Source: Arenicola marina
Lineage: Eukaryota; Annelida; Polychaeta; Arenicolidae
Direction: 5' to 3'
DNA length: 64,000 nucleotides
Assembly: GCA_964019135.1 (NCBI GenBank)
Contig: OZ025248.1
Location: forward strand, 55,731,670-55,795,669
Part shown: one piece after another, positions 48,518 through 60,500 of the stretch
Layout: the number at the start of each line of letters is the position of its first letter
Position numbering within the stretch: the first letter of the stretch is position 1
Program-made: the position numbers and the translations under genes
The notes under the pieces: model-generated
Database searches by the model: none
The model's input: only the letters and a program-made list of their open reading frames with translations
Told to the model about the DNA's origin: nothing

Positions 48518-51500
48518 ATGTACATCTCCTTCAAAAGGCGGAAGCGGAAGCTGCTAATAATGGTTACGATCTGCCTGTTATACGTGATTGGCCTGAAGAC
48601 ACTCTCCGGCAAGGTGCCGCTGCTTGATGCGTCGGCCAGACACGAGCAGGCTTTGGCCCTGCGCCGACACCGTTACTGGCACTACCAACAGACCCAGGAC
48701 AATCGGACGGGCTCAGGGGAGGGGGGCAAAGCCGTCTTCCCGCTCTCCGCTGAGGAGAAACACGTGGTCGACACTCAAATGAAGGAAGTGGGCTTCTCCC
48801 TGCTCATCAGCGGCAAGATCTCCCTGGACAGAGGCCTCCCAGACTACAGACCCGATGAGTAAGACGCCACCGCCATCCGGAAATAGTCATTAGATGTTTG
48901 TACTCTCTGCAGTCAGGATACTGTACACGTTACTAAATGCATAGCCACTTCACTAATTATCGCCAGTACCGAATGACCTGTGCCCCTCAGGCCAGGTCGA
49001 AAGGAAGCGATATCCATCACTTCCGGTGACTGATGGGAAAGGCACATGGCCTACACGATGGTTTACCACATCCCAAGATCTTCGTTGCTTTCTTTCTGTT
49101 TTTGTCTTCTTCTTCTCTTCTGTTTTTCTTAATTACACAACCGTTTGGGCATTTTCACCTTTGCTTGGCCAAGACATACATGTAGAAGATAACCAATGCT
49201 TCAACTCGCAACTAGTATTTCTTCACACAGTAGGTGGCAGTAACTACAAGTAGAGACTTCGCACTAAAATACTTGTGAAAATACTTGTGAAGGGATGGTG
49301 GAGAGGGGTTGAGCCTACAGCGACATGCGCCACTGAACAATTCAAAAAGAACGGTTTTAAGCTAAATTAGCAGGTGCTAACATTACGCTATTATAGACAA
49401 CGTGGTTAAACCCAAGTTTTCGTATATACATGTTGAAAATAAGCTTGTAACATATATTTTAATATGCGATGTACATAGGAATACTCTACAATGAATCCTG
49501 TTATTGTCTTTTTCAATATTTCTTTCATTTGAGTATTATGTGAGTTACGCGGTAAGAATGACTCCCACAATGCATTCACGTCGATGATCGATTTCGTAGA
49601 CCCTGACACGGATCTCAATTATAGCAAGAAATCAATATGGGAAAGAAAGAAATATGACGTGATTCTTTGGCATGACACATTCGACAGGCAATTCCAGTAG
49701 ATATACTTTGGTTGTATATGTTGTATATTAAATAAGTAACTAATGCAACACAATTTGAGGAGGAACAATACAGTCAGTTTGTTTTGCATCCAGGTGCAAG
49801 TCTGTGTCGTATCCAGCGTCCCTACCAACCACCAGCGTGATCCTGATTTTCTGTAACGAGGGCCTGAGCATCCTTCTCCGGACGCTCCATGGCGTCATCA
49901 ACAGGACGCCTCCGGATCTGCTTCATGAGGTCATCCTCGTCGACGACGCCAGCGACCTCTTCCGTGAGTCACGTGACCTGAATAAGTGGACTGGGGCTCC
50001 CACTGGTGTAGCTGATAGCTGCAAGGTCCCTCACTGGCTCATTGTGGGTTGTGCTTATGATAAAGAAATCCTCTTCGGTATAATTTTAGCACTTCCTTAA
50101 TTCACAAAATCCACCTCTTGGGTGACTACTTACGTATTTTAAACCCGATAATGGCTCGACAAATCTTCCACTTAGCGCAAATTCTATTGGCGTAGCCTAA
50201 GTGGCGGTTATGAATACGGGCCCCTGGGGGTTGTTTCAGTCATTCCTCCTACAGCGTTCCTGGAGGTCCAGCTGGTCCACTTTAACTAGTATATGTACAA
50301 AGGCGGCCTAAAACACCAATTAGTTGCGGACACCGGGATGTGTTCAATGTTGCGCCGTTTCCATGTTTGGTCCCTACATATGGCTGGAGATGCTTAATTA
50401 CGCCTAGGATTAATTGGGAATGATTTGAATTTCATTTGGGTGACGAATGTCGTAGAAGCCACTGCGGAATCGTGGTGCGATCTTCTGGCTGTGAAGCCAC
50501 TACCCCCCATGCGTACCAAACACAAATGCCCCCCCCCCCTCGCCGCTTTGGTGACGACGAATGGCTTGGCCAGTTGGGTGCAGAATTATGCCATACGATA
50601 AACGGAACTCGGAAGTGAAACGTAAAGATATTATCGCCTCCTATGATTGATGCACCGCGATCAACTTTGATCAATCAACCAATAAATATGTCTTTAAAGT
50701 AAAGCCTGATTGTTTTCCAGCTGAGTTGAAGGACAACCTGACGCGGTATGTGTCGGAAAACTGGCCGGATGGCTTCGTTAAACTTCATAGGATGCCAGAG
50801 AGATCTGGATTAATACGGACTCGACTGGCGGGTATTGCCATGGCAACTGGGGAGGTGATTGCTGTCCTGGATGGTCATATTGAGGTGATGAGAGGCTGGT
50901 AAGTGACTTGAAAGTACGGCAACAGTTAACTAACTGCGTTGTCCCACATTGCACAATTTGGATTAAAAGTATTGTCAATTCTCGCGTATAAAGAAAACAT
51001 CTGATGGTCCAATATGATCGAGGGTCATTGCAAATTATAAAATGAGGCAATGTTTCGGCGATAATAAGTTTAACAGCTTGGGCTATTGGATGATATTATG
51101 CCATATCATAGAGGCGTTTGACCTTCACCTCTTAACTTCAAAGAACGCGCCAAATGTATGTTTAACAGCCATTGAGCTATAGATGCCTGTTACACATGCA
51201 AAACTGTTGGAGCTTGGTATTGACTTCCAGCAGTAAATTCACGCGACTCCTGAGTGAATTTATACATTCTCTTGGCATTGACTACAAAACATGGACGGTT
51301 TTCTACATGACACTGTGCCACTTGGTGTGTCAGGTTGGAGCCGATGCTGGTCCGGATTGTGGAGAACGATAGAACGCTGGTCAGCCCTCACATGGACAAC
51401 TTGGATCCAGAGACGTTCGAGTACCATTACATCGGGTTCGGGGGATACCCCTACCTCAGCTTCCGCTGGGACATGATCTTCCAATACATGCACAACCCGT

Positions 51501-54500
51501 ACCGCAAAGCTGACCCGCGTGACCCAATTAGGTCAGTTGCGCAGAAGTACTGATGATTGGATGAGCAGTAATTACATCTCGCCTAAATCATGCCATAATC
51601 TAACAATGTAAGATATGTAATGGAAAGAATAAGAATGATGGACTACACACAAATATGTGACGTAGTACACATACCTTCACGCTAAGGGATCCGCTGTCAA
51701 ACCAAACCGTTCTTTCATATTGACCACCACGCAAAAATGTTAGAGCGACAATTAATGTGAATGCTAACTTTTCATTGGGTCAGACAATGCAGAATATTCT
51801 TTTTAAATATTAACTTTAAAAGCTCGATGCACCATATTTTATTTATAGACGAAGGCAAGCCCGCTGGGTTTAGCGTAAAAAGAAAATTGGGCACAATGTG
51901 ACGGACAAATGTTGCGGCCTTTGCTTTGTATTGTTGCCAGGGTGACGGGATTAGTGGGTTGTGCCTTCGCCATGAACCGGAAGCGCTTCACAGAACTTGG
52001 CGGTTTCGATCCTGGTATGGAACTGTGGGGCGGAGAGAACGTGGAGATCGCCATAAGGGTGAGTGGCTGTGAACTGTGGGGCGGAGAGAACGTGGCGATC
52101 ACCATAAGGGTGAGTGGCTGTGAACTGTGGGGCAGAGAGAACGTGGCGATCACCATAAGGGTGAGTGGCTGTGAACTGTGGGGCAGAGAGAACGTGGCGA
52201 TCACCATAAGGGTGAGTGGCTGTGAACTGTGGGGCAGAGAGAACGTGGCGATCACCATAAGGGTGAGTGGCTGTGAACTGTGGGGCAGAGAGAACGTGGC
52301 GATCACCATAAGGGTGAGTGGCTGTGAACTGTGGGGCGGAGAGAACGTGGCGATCACCATAAGGGTGAGTGGCTGTGAACTGTGGGGCGGAGAGAACGTG
52401 GCGATCACCATAAGGGTGAGTGGCTGTGAACTGTGCGGCGGAGAACGTGGCGATCACCATAAGGGTGAGTGGCTGTGAACTGTGGGGCGGAGAGAACGTG
52501 GCGATCACCATAAGGGTGAGTGGCTGTGAACTGTGGGGCGGAGAGAACGTGGAGATCGCCATAAGGGTGAGTGGCTGTGAACTGTGGGGCGGAGAGAACG
52601 TGGCGATCAACATAAGGGTGAGTGGCTGTGAACTGTGGGGCGGAGAGAACGTGGCGATCACCATAAGGGTGAGTGGCTGTGAACTGTGGGGCGGAGAGAA
52701 CGTGGCGATCACCATAAGGGTGAGTGGCTGTGAACTGTGGGGCAGAGAGAACGTAGAGATCGCCATAAGGGTGAGTGGCTGTGAACTGTGGGGCGGAGAG
52801 AACGTGGAGATCGCCATAAGGGTGAGTGGCTGTGAACTGTGGGGCGGCGAGAACGTGGAGATCGCCATAAGGGTGAGTGGCTGTGAACTGTGGGGTGGAG
52901 AGAACGTGGAGATCACCATAAGGGTGAGTGGCTGTGAACTGTGGGGCGGAGAGAACGTGGAGATCGCCATAAGGGTGAGTGGCTGTGAACTGTGGGGCGG
53001 AGAGAACGTGGCGATCACCATAAGGGTGAGTGGCTGTGAACTGTGGGGCAGAGAGAACGTGGAGATCGCCATAAGGGTGAGTGGCTGTGAACTGTGGGGC
53101 GGAGAGAACGTGGAGATCGCCATAAGGGTGAGTGGTTGTGAACTGTGGGGCAGAGAGAACGTGGAGATCGCCATAAGGGTGAGTGGCTGTGAACTGTGGG
53201 GCGGAGAGAACGTGGCGATCACCATAAGGGTGAGTGGCTGCGAACTGTGGGGCAGAGAGAACGTGGAGATCGCCATAAGGGTGAGTGGCTGTGAACTGTG
53301 GGGCGGAGAGAACGTTGAGATCGCCATAAGGGTGAGTGGCTGTGAACTGTGGGGCGGAGAGAACGTGGAGATCTCCATAAGGTTGAGTGGCTGTGAACTG
53401 TGGGGCAGAGAGAACGTGGCGATCACCATAAGGGTGAGTGGCTGTGAACTGTGGGGCGGTGAGAACGTGGCGATCACCATAAGGGTGAGTGGCTGTGAAC
53501 TGTGGGGCAGAGAGAACGTGGCGATCACCATAAGGGTGAGTGGCTGTGAACTGTGGGGCGGAGAGAACGTTGCGATCGCCATAAGGGTGAGTGGCTGTGA
53601 ACTGTGGGGCGGAGAGAACGTGGCGATCACCATAAGGGTGAGTGGCTGTGAACTGTGGGGCGGAGAGAACGTGGCGATCACCATAAGGGTGAGTGGCTGT
53701 GAACTGTGGGGCAGAGAGAACGTGGCGATCACCATAAGGGTGAGTGGCTGTGAACTGTGGGGCAGAGAGAACGTGGCGATCACCATAAGGGTGAGTGGCT
53801 GTGAACTGTGGGGCAGAGAGAACGTGGCGATCACCATAAGGGTGAGTGACTGTGAACTGTGGGGCAGAGAGAACGTGGCGATCACCATAAGGGTGAATGG
53901 CTGTGAACTGTGGGGCTGAGAGAACGTGGCGATCACCATAAGGGTGAGTGGCTGTGAACTGTGTGGCGGAGAGAACGTTGCGATTGCTATAAGGGTGAGT
54001 GGCTGTGAACTGTGGGGCAGAGAGAACGTGGCGATCACCATGCGGGTGAGTGGCTGTGAACTGTGGGGCCGAGAGAACGTGGCGATCACCATAAGGGTGA
54101 GTGGCTGTGATCTGTGGGGCAGAGAGAACGTGGCGATCACCATAAGGGTGAGTGGCTGTGAACTGTGGGGCGGAGAGAACGTTGCGATCGCCATAAGGGT
54201 GAGTGGCTGTGAACTGTGGGGCGGAGAGAACGTGGCGATCACCATAAGGGTGAGTGGCTGTGAACTGTGGGGCGGAGAGAACGTGGCGATCACCATAAGG
54301 GTGAGTGGCTGTGAACTGTGGGGCAGAGAGAACGTGGCGATCGCCATAAGGGTGAGTGGCTGTGAACTGTGGGGCGAAGAGAACGTGGCGATCACCATAA
54401 GGGTGAGTGGCTGTGAACTGTGGGGCGGAGAGAACGTGGCGATCACCATAAGGGTGAGTGGCTGTGAACTGTGGGGCAGAGAGAACGTGGCGATCACCAT

Positions 54501-57500
54501 AAGGGTGACTGGCTGTGAACTGTGGGGCGGAGAGAACGTGGCGATCACCATAAGGGTGAGTGGCTGTGAACTGTGGGGCGGAGAGAACGTGGCGATCACC
54601 ATAAGGGTGAGTGGCTGTGAACTGTGGGGCGGAGAGAACGTGGCGATCACCATAAGGGTGAGTGGCTGTGAACTGTGGGGCGGAGAGAACGTGGCGATCA
54701 CCATAAGGGTGAGTGGCTGTGAACTGTGGGGCGGAGAGAACGTGGCGATCACCATAAGGGTGAGTGGCTGTGAACTGTGGGGCGGAGAGAACGTGGCGAT
54801 CACCATAAGGGTGAGTGGCTGTGAACTGTGGGGCAGAGAGAACGTGGCGATCACCATAAGGGTGAGTGGCTGTGAACTGTGGGGCAGAGAGAACGTGGAG
54901 ATCGCCATAAAGGTGAGTGGCTGTGAACTGTGGGGCGGAGAGAACGTGGAGATCGCCATAAGGTTGAGGGGCTGTGAACTGTGTGGAAGGTTATACAGCA
55001 AATGCATCACAGAGATTCCATTTCATAACACCACTACAGTTCTTAAAACATTTGTAAACACGTTGTTAACAAAACCATTATCATTGACTATAACCAAGCT
55101 AGATATATACAACTATAACTGTGTTTATTACAACAAAGATAGCGGCTTTTTGTTGCCGTGGCCGCGTGTCTGGGTTGGGACTGTCGAAAGAGGATCTTTC
55201 ACTTGGGCCGTGTATGGTCCATTGTGGATTCACTGTCTCGGCTGAAATAAAATGAATGGTGTATTCGGCCGCTGTTGTGCCTATGAAGGCTAACTAGTAC
55301 CAATATAACTCCCCGGGATAACGCAATGGTTTGGGCAAACATTCTCAGCTGAAACATCAGAGTTTGGCTTCGCCCCCCAATCAGTGTAATTTAAAGTATG
55401 CAGCCACCATATGTTCCGTTACTAATCTAGGACGGCAAAGGATTTTGCCCCTGCTATGGCTCTTTCTACAGGGGGCATTTAGACTTTCTCATTAATATAC
55501 CATCGCATGTTGCTCGAATGCAAAATGTCCAGCAAATAGTCAATAACCGACCAAAATGTCACGTAGTTTCCTTGGCCCAGGTTATAGTCCACAGATGCAC
55601 AGAACCCTAATCCCTTCATCCAACGATGATTCAAACCTGTAAAAATTATATCTTCTGTTCGCGCTTGAAATGCAGAATAACGACAATTTTACACACCGTG
55701 TATTAGGGTGCTTCCGTCGCCTGATGCCTGACTTTCACTCCTGGTGGTAGGTGTGGCTTTGTGGCGGACGCGTGGAGATGCTACCCTGTTCCCGAATGGC
55801 CCACTTGTTCCGCCCCAGGCAGCCCTGGAAGGCGCCAGACCCAGGTAACCCCGGGCGGGCCATAATGCCCCATCTCTGCCGACTTTGGTAATACATGTTG
55901 ATGGTACCCTGTCATAGAGGCTTAGATGTGTCATAAATCATGACGCGGACGCAAAAGAGAAAACCAAAAATGATACAATGGTTTTCACATCTTGACCGTT
56001 GGCTGTCGCTATGGCTTTGTGCTTTCATTTCTTAGTATAGTTGTAAACGAGCATGAGAAAAACTGTAATATTATTCTGAAGTGAATTAACTTTGTCATGC
56101 ACAGATATATAAAGCGGGAGTGAAAGTCGACAGAATATCAATAATATGGGAACGTTTTTTTGTAACTCTTTATGTGTTGCGCCCGGCAACACTTCCATCA
56201 TGTCTTTGTAGCTCGGATGGGGGGGGGGGGTGGGGGTGGCCCATGTATTTACACCTTGTGCATAAGATGGGGACGTGAATCAAAGCTGCCTACGAATGAT
56301 AAAGTTTATCTTTTATTACTCGTCAATTAATCGTTTATAGTGTATTGGCCGCACATAAATCTGCGTGACAATGGTAACAATGATAGCGTTTATCTCATAT
56401 TGGCCGCCCATAATCTGTTTAAGAATGATAACGTCTATCGGCACTAACGTTAGACTCGTCACGCATGAAAAATATGCGGTAGATAACGCTTGGCTATTCA
56501 GTCTGTCCTGAAATAACGACAACGATAGCGTTGTGATGGATAAATTTATGTCGTGTGTAAGGCTTACGTACGGAGCCCCGCTAGGGACATTCAGAATTAT
56601 TTTTTATCTCGTTCGCACGAGATAGTATCTCGTTCGCACGACATAATATCTCGTTCGCACGACTTAGTATCTCGTTCGCACGACTTAGTATCTCGTTCGC
56701 ACCACATAGTATCTCGTTCGCACGACATAGCATCTCGTTCGCACGACTTAGTATCTCGTTCGCACGACATAGTATCTCGTTCGCACGACATAGCATCTCG
56801 TTCATACGACTTAGTATCTCGTTCGCACGAGATAGTATCTCGTTCGCACGACATAGTATCTCGTTCGCACGAGATAGCATCTCGTTCTCACGACATAGCA
56901 TCTCCTTCGCACGACTTAGTATCTCGTTCGCACGACATAGTATCTCGTTCGTACGACATAGCATCTCGTTCGCACGACATAGTATCTCGTTCGCACGAGA
57001 TAGCATCTCGTTCGCACGACATAGCGTCTCGTTCGCACGACATAGTATCTCGTTCGCACGACTTAGTATCTCGTTCGCACGAGATAGTATCTCGTTCGCA
57101 CGAGGGGGCGTGGGAAGGGGCACTACATAGTAAGCACGACATGTCTATAGTGGTGGGGTTGTGCCGCCCGTGCCATAGTGGGCATATATGGAGAACTAGA
57201 GAAAGTGCGAGATTTCGTGGTCCTCGAGAGAGAATTTGTTGTTAAAAAAGGCATAAAAATAAACACTGACAGCTATGACAAGGTATATGGATCCGTGGAG
57301 GTTAATTTCGGTATCAACTGGATATCCTCTAGAGCAGCAATTTTGAGAGAAAACTTCAGTCTCAGATGGGCACATCGAGAGCAATTGTAGATTCCTGCTT
57401 CTTGGGATTGAGCGAAAAAGGCAAAGAAAAGGGTCATTTGGGCGGCACATGTGTATATAGCTAACCATAGGTTCGCCCCCCCCCCCCCCCTACCAAAGAT

Positions 57501-60500
57501 ACTATGTCGTGCGAACGAGATACTATCTCGTGCGAACGAGATACTAAGTCGTGCGAACGAGATACTATGTCGTGCGAACGAGATGCTATGTCGTGCGAAC
57601 GAGATACTATTTCGTGCGAACGAGATAAAAAATAATTCTGAATGTCCCTAGCGGGGCTCCGTACTTACGGGTCCATAACAGAAGACAACGTTACGTTGGT
57701 ACCGACATGGCGAAATGCTTTTGATGGTTGCTTCATAATCGTGCTCAACGTTAGGAACGAAGATGTCTTGCTTGATACTAAAATGACTAGATTTTATCCA
57801 CGGCGGGTGGTACTCAAAATACATAAAACAATAATTGAGCAATTCAATCACAGTTATGTATAGTCTGGCGCAATAGTTGACTACCCTATTTTCTGACAGA
57901 TTACCGTCGCGTCTTCCTAAATTTATGGCAAAGCTGTTGGCAAAACATCGAGACGCGAGCGTTGTGTGGGGGCCTTTTGTAATTTCTTCTTCTCCATTCT
58001 TTCTTTTTTATTGGGGGGAGTGCAGGGAGGAATAATACATTGGTAAAAGAATACTTTGTTATCACGGGTTTACACGCCTCGTGGGAGAATTAGATGTCTG
58101 CCCTCACGCACTACGCATCATTATAGGTCTCCTGGGGAAGGACCGCCCGACGCACCGTTTTTTACACTGTCAGTAGGCGGGAAGTCATCAAGAGGAAAAT
58201 GTGGACGTTCTGACATTCCTGTTTTTGTCCGTGTGTGCGTGACTTAGCGACACGCGCCCGCTACAATGCTAATGTTTTGTGATTTCTTTCTATTCCCAAG
58301 CGATGGATTTTGTCGGAATGAACAGTCAGAGAATCGCCGAAGTGTGGTTGGATGACTACAAGGACCAGTATTACATCATGCGACCAGACAGGCTTGTATG
58401 TAGGCGAACCGCTCAAATGTGTTGTCACGCCCGCTGCCCACTCAAATGAATAACCCATTCTGATCCACTACGAATCAATATATTGACACCCGAGCGGACC
58501 ATCTTCTTTCAGGCCTTGGCGGGCAGTCACCAGACCAAGTCAGACTAACGCAACATGTATTACGAAATCAGTTATGTATTGTTTAATAATACAGACAATA
58601 GTGAGTAATGTCATTCAGGATAAAACATAATAATGTCTTGTATGTAATACCGAGTGATGTATTGTATATGATAAAATATATTGTATGGGTAGAGTAATAG
58701 AGTAAGTTAGATAATTGTATGGTAAGGGAGTAATGTACTGTAGGGTAAGGCAGAGTGATGAATCGTAGAGTAAAAGAATGTTATCTTGCAGGTAAGGTGG
58801 AGTAATGTGTTGTAGCTTAAGAAGCAGCCATATCTTGTGGTGAAGTAGAATAATGCATCATAGGTAAAGCAAGGAATACTACTTAGGATAAGACATAATA
58901 ATATATTGCATGGCAAGACAGAGCGTTTCCTTACAGGGTAGAGTAATGCATTATATGGTCAGACAAAGTAGAGCTTTCTATGGTGAGACACAGTAATACA
59001 TTTTATGGAGAGACAGAGTACGTATTGCCTTATAAGGCAAGACAAAATAAAGCATTCTGTGGTAAGAGACAGTAATATATTGTATGGTGAGACAGAGTAT
59101 CGTCTTGCAGGGTAAGACAGACTACGGGGACGTGTCGGAGAGAAAGGCATTGAAGGAACGACTCCGATGCAAACCTATGAAATGGCTGATTGACAATGTG
59201 ATGCTTGGTGACAAGTTCCTCTACAATGTAAACGTCACCGGATATGGTCAGGTAATCAACAACAACCTGTTTGGGCAAACCGTTAATCCCATTAACGTTA
59301 AAGCAATATACTTACATGCGCCATCTTAGATCTTTTATACTTAACAATCAAGACTAAAATTATCTTAAAATTATGATGCATATATTATATATATCATTAA
59401 GTCCGTAAAACAAAAAAATTAACATAAAACTACGCGGTTTATTTATATCGCGCATGGACATCCTGGCGAGCTGCGGTCGACATCGCACAGACTACCGAAA
59501 GGGGCCTCAATAAAACGCGGAATACCTGCGCAATACCTTCGAAATCTTGCGGAATACTGCGAAAAACTGCGAAATTTGCGACGCGAAGACCTTTTCCGAA
59601 GTATTCCACGTTTTATTGATGACCCTACCGAACAGCGAACAGGCGCGCAGGGATATAAAGCCGGCCACCAACTCTTCTGCTCCGGAAAACAAATTCGCTC
59701 TCCCCGGATAGCCACGGGCTTTCAGTATTTAAATTTAAGACAGAATAAAAGCGGGGGCCGGGGCCGGTTGCTTCCCGGCAGTAGTTGCTTCCCCACGTCT
59801 CCATCGTGGTTACAGCCCCAGCATTTATATAGATCAAGAACATCTTAGGAACAACACACAGACTCCTGTCGCCCCACCATTGATATATCCCCGGATTGAC
59901 CCTGAGTCCCGTCGACTTTGGGAGTGCTGCGTAAGTGGCCTCCTTAAAACGACCAAGCCAATAACGATATATCTTGCGCTCACAGCTGCGCGGCAGAGTA
60001 AAGGTTGGCAGTTAACAGTTGACAGTGTCCAGCGCGACGGCGATTTATTGCCCTCCGAGCGTCCTGTACCTTCGCAGGCCGATAAACGCCTAGTGCCGAC
60101 CTCTGTTGGGAGAGTCCTCCTTAAATGTTTCTGGTCAGGTCAAAAGGTCATGACCCACGTGATCGTGACGGTATACAACCGCATATCGCCAACCAGCACG
60201 GAGACCCTCTCCCTCCTACCCTCTCTAACTCGGACCGCCGCCCGCGCTAATGTAAAGTTCTGATTTTAAATAATCTACTATGGCCTGCGACTATTGCAGT
60301 GACTTGTCATCATAGAACGCTTTCTATATATGACCACTGCATTGCTGGCATTATGACGTCTTTACTACGTTTAATAAATATCAGAGGCAAACAAGTCGAG
60401 CTTAGTGTAAATGGTAACGGATCGTCCCATTTCAGACGAGTGGGTATAGTTTTTCCTTGTGTAATACAGAAATGTGGCTGTGAAAGGAATAGGAATGTAT

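Noticed and set aside
51951-55010. A 1,019-codon open frame on the minus strand (Pro/His/Ser-rich 17-residue repeat)
   Set aside because: It is the antisense translation of the 51-bp minisatellite; a 51-bp unit without stops in a frame automatically stays open. The plus-strand frames at 52420-53919 and 53926-55245 are likewise repeat translations.
55689-55934. Minus-strand 81-codon frame
   Set aside because: It lies antisense over GALNT exon 6, whose plus-strand translation ([15 protein letters not shown]) is clearly the real coding sequence.
56553-57245. Ser/Arg/His repeat proteins on both strands over the 21-bp repeats
   Set aside because: The 21-bp unit is open in several frames on both strands and sits inside a foldback element; no start context or homologue.
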